Source of the DNA: Lenzites betulinus
Lineage: Eukaryota > Basidiomycota > Agaricomycetes > Polyporales > Polyporaceae
Direction of reading: 5' to 3'
Length of the DNA: 64,000 nucleotides
Assembly (NCBI GenBank): GCA_022264855.1
Contig: JABYQU010000023.1
Location: 372,001-436,000, forward strand
Shown: one piece after another, positions 34,913 through 47,625 of the stretch
How positions within the stretch are numbered: position 1 is the first letter of the stretch
Layout of the letters: each line of letters starts with the position of its first letter
Translations under genes and position numbers: made by a program
Notes under the pieces: model-generated
The model's database searches: none
What the model was told of the DNA's origin: nothing
What the model saw: only the letters and a program-made list of their open reading frames with translations

Positions 34913-37000
34913 CTCAGGCGGCGGACACGCGGCTCGGCCCCGCCCACTGAAGAAGAGCACAGTCAAGGGTCTTCAATCCCTGCATCGCAATTCTCAAGCT
35001 AGCCCGTTCCGACCAACTTGATGTACCTACACGCTCGACACCAAACCTTCAACCCTCCAAACCCCACCAGGACCACCCGCTCGCCTCCCTCCTCCCCGCC
35101 CTCCGCCGCGCGCCCAAAGCCGTAGCCAGAGCCAGAGCCAGAGCCTAAGCCGAGGACGACGACGCCCGCTGCGCCTGCACTGCGCACGCAGCGCCGCTGC
35201 CTAATCACAGCTTCCTCGGACTCTATGGACCCACCGCGCGCCCCACACCCGACGCCCGACGCCGCTCGAGCCCTCCCACACGCAGGGTCCTCCCCAGGGT
35301 GCGGAGACTCCGAACTTGGCTCGCGTGAAACGCGTGCCAACTCTATCGGCTCTCGGTTCTCCGAGTCGGTTTTGCGGGAGTGCGGGGGCGCAGGGGCGCA
35401 AGCGACGCTTGGGCGGCGACCCTGCACGACTAGGACTTGGGAGGAGTGGTTTCGGTAACGTCGACGTCGACGACGGTGCGCCCTCCCCCAGGCCGGTGGA
35501 TCTATCACAGCATACGGCAGTGGACCCCGATGCGAGTCTGACGCGGTCCTAACTTCTATCTGAGTCGAGTCCAGGCTGCGAGGCTGAGGCCGGTCTGCGT
35601 GCATACACTCGTACTCGTACTTGCACTGGCCCTACCCAATCCCCGCCGCCCCCCAAGTCTGCGCGTGTGATATCCGCGGACTCGAGCTTCCCTGCATACA
35701 GAGCCCGGATCTGCTCATCATGATCAAGACCCGGATCCTGCGGCGGATATATCACGTCTCGAAAGCCTTCGACGCAGGAGATCTGTGATATCATACGAGC
35801 AAGGTTGCATCATGCATGTCGACAACCCCGCTGGCCGTTGGACGCTGGAGGTGACCCACAGAAGCCCGATCTGTGGGCGGTAATATTTGATGCTAGCTTA
35901 TACGGCGCATGGCCATTGGTCGTGGTCGGCGTTTTGTTTGGACACACTGCGCACGGGTGCTGGCAGATCGATGACTTCTGCGGCGCATGTGGTGCTTGGG
36001 CGGGGAAGACGCGCGAGGACGTATGCTCGACCATGGGTGCCGCTGTCGTAAGATGTAGAATCGACCATATGTCAAAATGTATCAATGCACTGGCTCTGCG
36101 AGATCGCTCGCTCGCTCGACATCATCAACATTCTCAACATTCGCAGCCTCACCTTCCATACCCTCCAATCGACCCCCAAATCTCCAACGCACACTCCGAG
36201 CGAAGCACACCCGAAGGGCCGGCTGCAAGACCCCGCAAAACTCGAATAAAAACAGGCAAGCCAGCGAGGAACCCGTCCCCGCCGCCCGCCGGGTCCCGGC
36301 CCAGCTCGCATCGCATCGCACGTTAAGCACTAGTAGTCTACAGTACACCGATACGGGATAGGGGGGAGCGCACGCATACACACAGGTAGAGAGGGAGAGC
36401 TCGAGAAAGACATGAGAGATGAGGCAGGAGACATGAGACACGAGATGGAGACATGAGGCCTGAGGGCGCGGGGGCTTGTCCGTCGTCTAGAGTACATACA
36501 TACACACGACACGACACTGCTGCAGGGATTCGGGGTGTGGATAGCGCGGAGGAGAGCGCGGAGAGGGGGGAGTAGTAGTAGGGGAGGAGAGGAGATGGGA
36601 GGGGGAAAGGGAGGGGGAAAGGGAGAGAGGAGAGGAGAGAGAAATACATCCGCAGCGATAGATGTTCGTCGATAGCTTAGCTTGGGTGCTGCGTTGCGCG
36701 GCGCGCGCCGACCGCCGACCGCGCCTGTTCTTGTTCTTGTGTGGTGGACATCCGCGTCCCGCCTTCGTCCACTAGTTCGTCTGTCCGTCCGCCCGTCCGT
36801 CCGTCTACAACCTTCAACCTGCATACCCGGCGCCGCGCCCCACCAAAGCATGCTGTCGAGCCTATTTGTCCGTCCGTCCTCCGCCAACCCGTCCCGTCAT
36901 CCCTCCGCGAGCGCCATTCGTGCCCACGCGTCGCGCGTCGTCTTGGTCGGCACGGGGAGCAGCTCGCGGAGGTGGGGCGCGGAGGACGTCACCGCGCGAG

Positions 37001-38612
37001 TCACGCGGAGTAGAAGCCGGAGTCGCTCACGCACTCGGCGGGGTTCGAGAGCGTCTCGAGCCTGACCGCGTCTGCATGCCGGGCGAGCCACGCAGGTTGC
37101 GGGAGAAGCGGAGAAACGTAAAATACACGCGCAAGGCGGCGTTCAGGTTCAAGACACCGGCGGGGATGGCAGAGGAGGCGGAGGCAGAGGCAGAGACGAA
37201 GACAGCGTGAGCGAGCGCGGCGCGGGCAGGGGCGAGCGGAGCGGGCACGTACTGAAGAAACTGTGCGCGAGCGCCTCGGCGGCGGTGAGCCGCTCGAAGT
37301 GGTTGTAGCGCAGCAGCTTGTCGAGCAGGTCGAGGCTGTCCGCGCCCGCGTTCGCGCGGTTGTCCGCCGTCACGAAGCGCGTCCAGGGGATCTTCGGGTA
37401 GCTGCCGGGGGATATATCAGCGGCTGGACGTGAATGCGGAGGGGGAGATATGGGAGGGAAGCGCACCTCTGGAGAAGCTCCTCGTCGTAGGTCTGCAGGT
37501 AGAGCCGGTACGTCGCGAGGTAGCGCTCGAAGTCGTCCGACCCGAGCACCTTCACGATCTTCAGCAGCTGGTCGTCGTTGTCCCGCCCGCGGAAAAAGTT
37601 TTCCCGCCGGAAGATCTGCAATGCGGGTGGGAGTTCACCGTGAGCGAGCGAGCTGCGCATCTAAGGGCGGGACGCACCATGGAGGCAAGGATGCAGCCGA
37701 CGCTCCAGATGTCGAGGCTGTAGTCGTAGTGCTTGTAGCCGACGAGCAGCTCGGGGCCCTTGAAGTAGCGCGACGCGACGCGGTGGTGCAGCTCGACGCC
37801 CGGGTGGTAGAACTCGGCGAGGCCCCAGTCGATCAGGCGCAGCTGTTACAGAACGGACCGTGCGGTGAGCGGTCGTCCCTGCCCCGCGGGCGCGGCGCGG
37901 CTTACCTTGCGGCGGGCGCGGTCGAACATGATGTTTGCGGGCTTCACGTCGCGGTGGATGATGCCCCGCGAGTGCACGAAGTCTAACGCCTAGCGCAGCG
38001 CAACGAGGCACGGTCAGGCATGGAAGGCAAGGGAAGCATTAATTAATGCTCGGCGGGGGCGCTCACCCTGAGGAGCTGGAAGAGGTAGTGCTTGATCTCC
38101 ATCTCGGCGAGGGAGCCGAAGAGCTCCTTCCAGTCCGTGTTCTGCACGAACTCCATGACGAGGCTGTTCGCGCGCGACGGGCCGTCGTGCACGGTGTCGA
38201 GCAGGCGCACGACGTTGGGCCCGCCCGCGAGATTGCGCAGGATCTTGATCTCGCGCTTTATCTTCTTCTTCGCGACGGGCTTGAGCACCTTGATCACGCA
38301 CGCGTCCTCGTTCGACGAGTCCACGCCCTCGAACACCTGCGGGGGAGCGCTGTAGCGGCCGCGGGCGCAGAACGGGGGGTACGACTCACTTCGGAGTACC
38401 TTCCGCCCCCGATCCTCCTCACAATCTCATATCGATCCGGGACGTTCCAGTCGACTGTCATGCTCTCTGTGTTCCGGCACAGAAGAGAGGTCAGGGACGC
38501 CGGGGGCGCGATAGGCGCAAGGGGCGTGGGCGGGTGGCAGGGAACGGGACGCACCGTAGTCGTACCAGGACGGGCCCAGCCGCGCGTTCACGTCTGCGTA
38601 CACCCGCGCCAT
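37001..38612 (-). CDS. Casein kinase II subunit alpha
   Basis: Eight exons: 38612-38555, 38466-38390, 38336-38067, 37989-37906, 37842-37678, 37615-37467, 37401-37253, 37071-37001; total 340 residues, the usual length. Starts [15 protein letters not shown]2 marks: glycine loop [13 protein letters not shown], catalytic Lys in [36 protein letters not shown] instead of DFG, and the GWLAEF-type [11 protein letters not shown] activation segment typical of constitutively active CK2. Phosphorylates Ser/Thr in acidic contexts, in nucleus and cytoplasm, as a tetramer with beta subunits. The last intron (37252-37072, 181 nt) is long for this window. Divergent from the GLTP gene. Confidence 0.97.
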
Positions 38613-39304
38613 CCTCGAGGCCTGTGGCTGGCGTCGGCCGGAGCGGTGGAGGAGGGAGAGAGAGGAAAGATGCGGCTGCTGCCACTGCCACCGCACGCCG
38701 TTCAGCGTGCATCCATCCTCGTCGTCGCGATCGCCGCGGCCCATTTTCGAGTCCTCCATATGGCCGTAGCCGCCCGCACCGGCGCTACCATGCGCGCTAA
38801 TCACCCGGGCCGCTTCTCCGAAAGAGGCGCCCGTGCCACGCGAGGCGCAGGAGGGCGCTTGAGCGCGCTCTGTGTCCCGACGCTCATTCTGTCGACGTCG
38901 AGCTCTGTACGGCACTACTCTGGCCGAGCGCGACAGAAAGAGCCCGGAGCATTAGAGGAGGGCGTCACGCGCCGAGGATAGTCCTACGAGCCGGCGGCAC
39001 AGCACGCGGGTATGAATAGGATGCAAGGCCGGGGGCGCCCACGGAAATGGGACCGGTGCCAATCAGCGAGACGAGATATCGATCTGCGCGACGGCCCTCG
39101 CCGCACCCTGCCGCGCCCTCTCTCTCCTCTTCAACTCCCCACCAGCGCGAGGCTGCCCACCGTCCGAGCACGCCGTTCTCGCCCCCCACCGACGCCGCCT
39201 CCGCGCGTATACCCCGACGAGCACCCGTCTTATACGCCCGCCCGCGCCCCCGTCCGAACCTCCTCCCCGCTTCTCCCCTTCGCCCCCCCACCGCGACAAG
39301 ACCG
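38613..39304. promoter_or_regulatory. Bidirectional promoter region, CK2 alpha and GLTP
   Basis: 692 bp between divergent ATGs. It must hold both promoters. No clear TATA box on either side. Confidence 0.5.
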
Positions 39305-40500
39305 ATGGCGCCATACTTTGAGAGCGCGAAGGTAAGAACGCCCCCGCAATCGCCGCGCGGCCACGCCCGCCTGCGCTCGGCCACGCCGGCAGCAGTAGCT
39401 TGCGTGGCGGTCCGCTTCCTCGTCACTCGCTCACCCTGCCGCGCTAGTCATTCGCCGACGTGCCAATCACGGCCGACGGCGTCGAGTCCGCCGCCTTCCT
39501 CCTGGCCGCGACCGACTTTGTCAACATGTTCGGTCTGTCCCGCCTTCCCAGCCCCGTGCGACCCCTGCGTTCTGCGTACTTCTGACCCGGCACACAGACC
39601 TCCTGGGCGGCGGCGTCTTCCTCTTCGTGCAGAACGACCTGCGCGGCAACATCGCGGTGAGCCCTTCTCCCCTCCCCGCGTGCGCCCGAGCCGCTCCCGA
39701 CTTCTCCTAACGCCCACCCTCCCCGCCCCGCCCCGCCCCCGCAGGGCGTGCGCCGCCAGCACGACGCGGCCCCCACCGAATCGGCGACGCTCGAGCAGCT
39801 CGTCGCGCACGAGTGCGCGCACCACGCCGCCGAGCGCGAGCGCGCCGGGACAGCGTGCCTCGTCCGCCTCCTCCGGTAAGCGCCTCTCGTCACCGCCTCA
39901 CACAGACGTCAGGCGAGTGCCCACCCGCCCCCCTGTGCACGCGTGCCCGCGCGCAAAGCGGCCTCTGGTTCACGTGCGAAGCCCTCCGTGTGAGTCTCTC
40001 GCGCCTGCGTGCAATGCGTGCAATGTTGCGCAGCGCTTAGACTGCAGGGTGGTGCGTGGCTGACGACATACGTTATGCACGCACGCACATGGGCCGCGTC
40101 GACCGTCCGCGCGGGGAATGCAGAACATGCAGCAGGACCGCGACGCGGAGCTGCATACGTGCTTCAAGCGCTCGTACGACGCGAACCTGAAGCAGCACCA
40201 CTCCTTCGTCGTCCGCTCCGTCGTCTCCGTATGTCCCCTTCCTCATCCGCGCGGGCGCCCAACGCTGAACATTGATTCTGATGGCGCGCCTCGATCGGTG
40301 CCCGCTTGCCCCCCTCGACGGTGCGCCGCCAGGTCGCGATCAGAGCTGTGCCGCACAGACACGACTTCTACGCCCGCATCACCCAGGGCGGGTCGCACGA
40401 GAAGTTCGACAGCGAGCTTACGAAGTGGCTCGCCGGGCTCGAGGCGCTCGTCGTCCGCCTCAAGGCCTTCCTCGAGCAGGGCGGGTACGGGCGGGTGTAG
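39305..40500 (+). CDS. Glycolipid transfer protein (GLTP fold)
   Basis: Seven exons: 39305-39331, 39448-39532, 39598-39656, 39745-39875, 39959-39989, 40124-40228, 40333-40500; 201 residues, phases consistent. GLTP features: N-terminal ESAAFLLAATDFVNMFDLLG (the D and N of the sugar-headgroup site in this type of fold), LLRGLWFTCEALR, a helix with KQHHSFVV whose His corresponds to the lipid-binding His/Trp region, then AIRAVPHRHDF. GLTP proteins move glycosphingolipids between membranes in the cytosol. The C-terminal helix (EALVVRLKAFLEQGG) is longer than in animal GLTP. Introns are short to 134 nt. Confidence 0.93.
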
Positions 40501-41979
40501 ACCGGCCGGCAGACGAGGATGGCATTCGCGGGCGCAGGATCGCGGTGCATTCCCATTGTACAGTTACACACCGCCAACAGAGACGTCTCGTACGTACGCA
40601 CATGCACACTGGCAGCGCGGGTTCGATTGGAAGCGGCGAGGCTCAGATGCATGGCGCTTCGCGGCTGGCTGGGTATCCATCTGTCGCGCGGCGTCGCGAC
40701 AGCTGCAGGAGCGTTGCCGTTCTGCTGTGTTCTGGTCTTTGCTTATCGCGCGCGCGCCCCCCGCCGCGGCAGGCGCGCTGCTGCATCGCGCCTGCGCGCG
40801 GCTTCTGTTCGGGGCGTTGCGTCGAGGACGTCGCGGGGCGTCGTCGTCGGATATGAATCATAATGCCGCTTTGCGCAGGCGCGCGTGGGGAGGGGGCGCG
40901 AGGCTAACGGACAGGCGCACTGGCAGGGCGCAGGCGGGTGCCATTGAGTGATGTGATGAGATGATCAGTCGATATGTCGGAAGGCGGGGGTCTGTGCAGC
41001 GAAGGAGCGTGATGTGCGTGTGCGCGCGCCGATAGCGGGGCGCAATAGAGTTAGCGTTCGGGACACGAGACCCGCCTGCGCTGCTGGAACGCGCTGGGCC
41101 GCGCAAGGTTCGGGGGCGTCCAGGCTCGCACACACGCCGCAGGGGCTGGCTGGCGCGCGGGGCAGGAGCGCGAGGACAGCGGCGACAGCGAAGGGGATCT
41201 GATGAGGGCGTATTACGCGCATCGACAAGCGATACGCAGCTGGACGCAGAAGATGGGGGGCAGGACGCGCGAAATGGCGGGCGGGCTGCTGTATTTGAGC
41301 GTCGCGGGAGGGCGATTGCCCGGGAGGCGAGCACACCGTCCATGCACACGTCTGGCCACGGCGGCGGAGGAGGCAAGAAGCGGCCAGAGAGGGCAGGCGG
41401 CGCCCCAGCGAGGAGAGTGCACGGACGGGAAGCAGGGCACGCTGCACCGTGGGCAGCGCGACAAACCCGTTTTCCAAACACAACATACAATGTGACCATC
41501 TTGAGAGACACACAACACCCCGGCGTCTCCCCTCCCACCGACGTTTTCGATCAGTCCACAGGCGCCGATCAAACTTCCCTCTCACCTCCGTCCAGCCCCC
41601 GCCCCCACACCACCCTGCGCGACGCACTCGACGGCGCGCACGACGACAACGAGCTGCGCGACGACGAGCAGCAGAACGGCGGTGGCGGCGGGGAGCGGGC
41701 GGGCGGGGGCGCGGGGACGGCGGGGATCAGGACTCAGGAGGACGTCCGGATCGGGATGACGGCGGTCCTCATTTGGGGTGATTTCAATTTCGCGCCTGGG
41801 AATGTTTTGTGTTTGTTTTCGATGGAAATTCTGCTATTCTGAATTGAATGTTTTCGTTCGCTTCTTGGGCCCGCCATCTTATATCGCCTGCCCGCGATTC
41901 CACGTCAATCCTCCCCCTCTCCCCCGCCCCCAACGCCCGCCGCCACTCCCCACCCCCGACCTCCCCGCCACCCCGTCCG
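40501..41979. other. Intergenic region, no gene supported
   Basis: About 1.5 kb between the GLTP stop and the four-finger gene, both on the plus strand. Overlapping GC-rich ORFs on both strands without start or splice support. Confidence 0.4.
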
Positions 41980-44169
41980 ATGCAGGTAGAGTGAGCACCC
42001 GCCCGTCCTCCTCCTCCTCCTCCCACCACCGCGCTCACCCCGCGCCCCAGGACGCAGCCCGCCGCGTCTATCGCCTCGCTTATGGCCAGGTCTGATATCC
42101 CCAGCCCCGCCCGTCCGCCCGGGCTCACCCCGCCCAGCGTGCCGCAGAAGCGCAAGGAGTCGCCCACCGAGCGCGCCCCCACGCCCCCGCTCCTCCCCCC
42201 GCCCCAAAACGCGCCGGCTCCCAGTCCGAGACCGACGCCGGCACCGCGCAGAGCGACCTCGCCACCCCCACCGACGAGTACGGCGCCGGCCGCATCGTCT
42301 GCGAGACCTGCGGCGAGGCCATCCCCATCCGCGACGAGGCCACCGGCGGCTTCACCGTCAAGCTCTGGGAGACCCACCGCAGCACCTGGTACGCGCCCCT
42401 CTGCCGCCCCGCACGCCTCGCACGCACTCGCTCACTAGACCCTTTGTCTCCCTTTCTTCCTTTCGTTCTTTGCGCCACTGCGCCACTGCAGCCAGAGCGG
42501 CGTGCAGCACGCGCCTGAGATCGCGCAGGACGCGCCCGCGGCGGCGCACGACGCGTCGTCCGCGCAGGGCCCCGCGAAGCGGCGGCGCGCGAAGCGCACG
42601 GAGGACGAGCGCATCGCGTACCTCTCCTCCGACCCGTACGTCGCCAAGTTCGAGCCGTACCGCGTGCTGTGCAAGTCGTGCGCGAAGTGGATCCGCCTCC
42701 GCCCGAACTCGACGTACTGCTCCATCCCGTGGGACGCCCACCGCAAGAGCTGTCTCGCGAAGCGCGTGTGAGTGCCCTCGCGCCGTGTCTGTGTGTGTTG
42801 TGTGGGGAGGTGCTGATAGCGGGCGTTGTTGGTGGCGTGCAGGGCGAAGAACGCGCGTCCGATCCCGGTGGAGGAGGACGGCGCGGAGTTCGGCGCGGAC
42901 CCGCGCATCAAGCGGTCTGAAGGCGAACGCGTACTGTGCCGCGTCTGCGACAAGTGGGTCACGACCGCCGCGGACGACGAGGCGGGCGCGGGCGAGCTCT
43001 GGCGGCAGCACACGGCGGTGTGCCAGCCGGCCGCCGCTGCTGCAGCGGGCCCTGCGCCGCCTACATCAAAGTCAGTGTGGGCACGGGTCGCGTGTATGAG
43101 TGAGTCGAAGCTGACGCGGGCTGGGCAGGTTCAATATCGCGATCAATGTTCCACCTCCCCCGAAGCATCTCCTTGCGCTAGCCTCGTCCTCCTCTCTTCC
43201 GCCCTCTGCGTCCGCCCGCCCGCCCGCCATAAGTCCGAGCCAGTCTCAGCCGCTGTCGTCTGTCCCGTCGCCCTCGGCATCGGCCTTCGCGCCCTTCAAG
43301 GACTACGCCCCGGGCGGCTCCCTGCAGCAGCAGCAGCAGCAGCAGCAGCAAGAACCGCGAAGACGGAACGCGGAGCAGCGTGCGGCGGCCCTACGCGCCG
43401 ACCCGCTGCTCGGCGAGGTCGAGCCCGGGCGCGTGTTCTGCAAGTGCTGCCAGAAGTGGGTGCAGCTGCGGCAGGACAGCACGTACTGCTCCTACCCGTG
43501 GCTCCAGCACCGCGCCAAGTGCCTCCAGCGACGGTACGCACCCCTTCCCGCTTCCCGCGTGCCCGCGCACATGTGACCGGCGAAGCTCACCCGCACCCGT
43601 CCCCCGCAGGTCGAAGGTCCCGGAGCGCGACGCGGCGCTCGCGCTGTCCGACACGAGCGCGTCGCCCGAGCCCGAGGAGGGCATGGACGTCGACGGCGAC
43701 GGGGCGGACGCGGAGCGCGCGCGCAGGCTGCGCGCGAAGGCGCGCCTCGGGCAGCTCGAGGGCCGCTCGTCGAGCGAGGACGAGGATGCGCAGTGGGACG
43801 ACGCTGAGGGCGCGCCCGCGCCCGCGGCGCCGGACTTGGACTCGCCTGCTGGAAGGTGCGTCTGTCTTTCCCCGCTGCTCGTGCTCACTCCGCCCTCTCT
43901 CTGCTCTCTGTCTCTGTGTGGCGGGTACTGATGCGCGTACCGTACGCAGGCTGGCGTTCGTGGCGCGCTCGATCCGGCACCTGTACCGCGCGGCGTACGC
44001 GCGCGCGGACGAGCTGACGATCGCGGCGCTCGTGACGTACCTGAACGCGGCGCTGCCGCCGGACAAGCACGAGGACTTCGACACGGCGGAGGTGACGAAG
44101 GCGGCGAGCGCGCTGCACGAGCGGCGGCTGTTCGTGTTTGAGGGGGATGTTATCCGCATCGCGCCGTGA
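41980..44169 (+). CDS. Protein with four repeated CCHC finger modules
   Basis: Eight exons (41980-41985, 42051-42089, 42138-42388, 42492-42767, 42843-43070, 43129-43533, 43610-43855, 43950-44169), 556 residues, all phases consistent. Four copies of a module C-x2-C-x~21-H-x3-C: CETC...WETHRSTC, CKSCAKWI...WDAHRKSC, CRVCDKWV...WRQHTAVC, CKCCQKWV...WLQHRAKC. Between modules 3 and 4 lies a Ser/Pro-rich linker with nine Gln; after module 4 an acidic linker, then a predicted helical C-terminal domain (LAFVARSIRHLYRAAYARAD...RLFVFEGDVIRIAP) that resembles a winged helix. Likely zinc-binding and possibly nucleic-acid-binding; I know no named family. The 6-nt first exon (ATGCAG) is the least certain part. 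Confidence 0.78.
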
Positions 44170-46805
44170 GGCGTGAGGGCCCCCTCGCGTCCCCCGTGCG
44201 AGCAAAGGACGCGCGGGGGAGGTGCGGCGCCTCACTCCGCACTCCGCACGCCGCAACGTCGGTCGGCGACAAAACGAACACAAACGCGAACACAAACGCG
44301 AATACGAACGCGAATGGAAATGCAAACGCAGATACAAACGAACGCAAACGCAAGATGGACACTCGATATCCGATGCTGTACATAAAATGAAACGGGCTAC
44401 GCGTGCGTCGCTGTACGTTCCTCCATACCCCGCCGTCGCGTAGCAGGCGTACTGTACATAGCGGCGCCCGCCCCGTCGTGGCGCTGGCTTTTTCTTGGAA
44501 ACGGGGGGCGAGGGACCCTGCGGTTGGTTGGTTGGTTGGCTGTATGTATGTATGTCACCATGTCATGTCATGTCGCGCGTGCTGTATGTTCCCGTCGTCG
44601 TCGCCGTCGTTGCTGGCGCTCTTGTCAATGTCTGTCCATATTTATGCTACGCTCATTCATGCAACGTTCATGCTCATGCACGCACGCACAGATTGATTGG
44701 ACTCTCGAAGCCGTGTCTCGGTCGCGTCCACGTCATGGTGAGACTGACACCGACACGAGGACATAAAACCCATTCACATTAATGGCACACGCGATCCCCG
44801 CCGAACAAACCTGAGACAAAGACGTTCACGTTAACGTTTCTTCCTCTTCTCTTCACCTTCACCTCTCCTTCCCATTCCGTCTGAGATCTGAATTCTGAAT
44901 CAGCCGTGTATATACTTATCCTTACGTGCACCCTTCCCACCCTGCAGCGCTGCAGCCGTCAGCCTGCGCTTCCGCCGCCACACGCGTGTGCGCGAACCCT
45001 AAACACACAATCTGAGTCTCGCCCGCCGCGCTTCGACATCGGGGACACCGTCCGTATCCGGGCGCCGCTCCCACCTGCTCAAGTCCCCGATCAGAACGCG
45101 TGCGCAGAACGCGGAAGACAGAACACGGAAGACAGAACGCAGAACACGGAAGACAGAAGACAGAACAGAGAATGGAGAACACAGAACACAGAACACGCAG
45201 GGGAACACAGCTGGGCGGATCGTCGGCCTATCCCCGGCGCGACGCACGGGGCCCCGCGCTGTCAACCCGTCACGCACGCGTCCCGTAACGCGTCCGTCAC
45301 CCTGCCCGGTATTAATAGCGATCGCAGACTCGGACGGAGGGCGTGCGTGCGTGCGTGCGAGTGGCGGTGCGCGGGGTGGACGCGGAGGCGGAGGCGGAGG
45401 CGGACGCGGGGACGCGGCATGGCGGCGGACAGGCGTACACAGGACACCACACCCCCCGCTGGCAGCGCGCACAACGCACAACAGACCCGCCGGCGGCACG
45501 GGAGCAGTCCAGCCTGTGCGCGATGCGCGATGCGCGATGCGCGGGGGTGTGATTACCGGGGGACGATGCACCGGTGAGGCATTGCATCACGGATCCTCGG
45601 GCCTCGGGATTCGGAGGCGGAGCTCGGAGCTCGGAGGGGGATGCTCTGCTCGAGCTCGGAATGGGCTGCTGTCCTCGGGCGGCGTCCCAGTGCGTGGGTC
45701 CGCGCGGGGCCTGGTCCCCTCGCGCGGCTGGCACTGGCAGACGGAGGCAGACGGTGGGTAAGTGCGCGCGGAGGCTCCACGCCGCCGGAGATAGCGGCGG
45801 CTGGGTGCGCGTCGCCGGCGTCGGACGGCGTCCACAAGGACACACAGCTCCCCGCGGTGATCGCCCGCGTGCGTGCAGATGCAGAGCCTGGCGGGCGGGC
45901 AGAGCCAGCGCCCGGTCGCCAGCGGTGCCGCGCACTGGGCGAGGACGGGGACGGATGGGATCGCTGATGGATGCGAGATGCAGGAGCCCAGGAGGGCGCC
46001 CGCGAGGGCCGGCAGCGTCGGATCTGCCGGTGCCCGCGCGAAGGGTTGCTGACAAAGGACGGAGGATGTTGGGCGCGTTGGGATTTTGGGTGGGTGGGAC
46101 CTGCTGTATGGCGCGGTTAGATCAGGGTGTGCTGTAAGGCGGGCGCATGGTGCATGGGACTCACGCTGCTGATAAGTTATGCGTGCGAGGTACGCGGGGC
46201 GGCTCGGTGTCTGTGTCGATGGGTGAGGTAACAATAGGTCCGGCGAGAATAGATACGCATGACGAATTCGCGCTCAATCTGCAGTTTGTGTTAACAAGGT
46301 CTTTGAGCATCCGATCCAGAGTACTCAATTGTAGGGTGTCTCGAGGCTCTTTGTGTGATGAGGATGCGGTCGTGTCATCACCCTTTGAGATCTTCCCACA
46401 GCCAGCACTCGGGTTTCTACGGCTGCGATAGTGGCTTTGTCGACCTAGACAGACATACGTCTTTTAGTCTGTCCAAAGTCGTCCCAAAGGGTGTTTGCGC
46501 AAGGTCGGAATGAGTGTGGTGATGGCAAGAGACCAACCCATTAAGTTGACATGGACAGCCGAACGTTAACAGAGCTTGCCGGTCACATTGGCGCCGACTC
46601 GGAGTGAGCGCAGCCGTCCGCGACATCATAACGGTGAGATTCTCATATACGCTCGGAACACGGTGAAGGCACGTATACTACCTAACACATTTCATCGGGC
46701 CACGCTAGCCAGTCCCTTGAACATGCTCTTAGCACATTCACCGCCCTCCCCGGGAACTAGGGGGCTTTTTCGCTAGCTTTGACGCGGTGTGTGTGCCAGT
46801 GCAGG
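44170..46805. other. Gene-poor interval with minisatellites
   Basis: About 2.6 kb between the four-finger gene and the F-box relic. No gene is supported. It holds AACGCGAACACA-type units (44272-44352), TGTATG and TGTCA repeats (44540-44576) and the AGAACACGGAAGAC-type minisatellite listed separately. Confidence 0.45.
45091..45200. repeat. Minisatellite of AGAACACGGAAGAC-type units
   Basis: Imperfect tandem units built from CAGAACACGGAAGA and shorter CAGAACA variants. The plus strand is almost free of T over about 100 bp. Confidence 0.8.
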
Positions 46806-47625
46806 TCACTCCATATCGAACGGCGGTCGGTTTATGACTTCATCTCGCAGGGCCTGTACTGCATCCACAACCTCGTGGCTATGAATGTGCATCCCTGCAT
46901 CAGTGCCGCGAGCCCAGATGCAAGGATGGGGGGACGAGCGACAAGACTCACCTTCTCTCGAGGAGTTACTTCATGTCTGCTTCATCCGCGTTGAACGCGG
47001 GACAGAGCGAATAGCGCTATAACCGGGGGATGGGGTCGCAATGGTCTTCTCTCGGAGCGTGCGCATCAGGGCCATGTCCGCTTTACTTGCATGGCGCAAT
47101 TAGTGTTGTATGCTTACTGTGGAACACGCGCAGTGCATGGGCTACGGCAAGGGGGTGGCAAGGATGGTACGGTGCCGTTGGTCAGTTACAAGGATGCGTA
47201 CAGTTGACGTCGTCCCACTCACCGCTGCCTTCCACGACATAGCATATGCAGGGCTCGACAGGAAACACGCCCCGCACACGATGCACCGCAACCACGGCAC
47301 GTCCGCCCGATCCAGGCCTTCGATATTCGTGCTCGCAGGGTTCAGGCCGAGAACAGAGAGGACGTAGCGCATGCGCAGGGCCACATCGTGCGGCCGCGCG
47401 TGTATGGAGCCCTCCAGAGACTCTTGAACGGTGGCCGCTTGGGAAGATCGTCAACCTTCTTCCGTACCCGCTCCCAGAGCCTCTCCATTGGTTGTTTGTT
47501 CAAGAAGAACGCGCGGAACTTCTTGCAGGTGCGAGATAAGTCTCTCGGGTTCACTTCCTCATAGATCTATAGGGGCGATGCGTTAGTACCATCGTTGATT
47601 CAGCTGTATGGGCTGAATACTTGCC
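46806..47625 (-). pseudogene. Internally deleted F-box/C2H2 relic
   Basis: Same family as the genes at 9066-11793, 51067-53795 and 55806-58523. Kept pieces: a GC donor (ATG|GCAAGT, 47625), F-box exon with RTCKKFRAFFLNK (from 47566), then directly the late region (MRYVLSVLGLNPASTNIEGL), a degraded finger exon with Tyr for the first Cys and an in-frame TAA, and the last exon (HEVVDAVQALRDEV, stop 46806-46808). The N-terminus and some 400 central codons are missing. HHL is lost inside the F-box motif. Not functional. Confidence 0.85.

Larger units (their letters stand above)
30983..37000. other. Gene-poor GC-rich interval
   Basis: About 6 kb between regulator 1 and CK2 alpha. No ORF here has an ATG, splice sites and recognisable domains together. 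It contains tandem repeats near 34.35-34.46 kb, a purine-rich stretch 36.38-36.65 kb and one small Cys-rich ORF (34730-34912). The first few hundred bases must hold the promoter of regulator 1. Confidence 0.45.

Noticed and set aside
35805..36326. 173-codon plus ORF
   Set aside because: It begins with TTG, not ATG, and its second half is low-complexity Pro/Ser/Arg.
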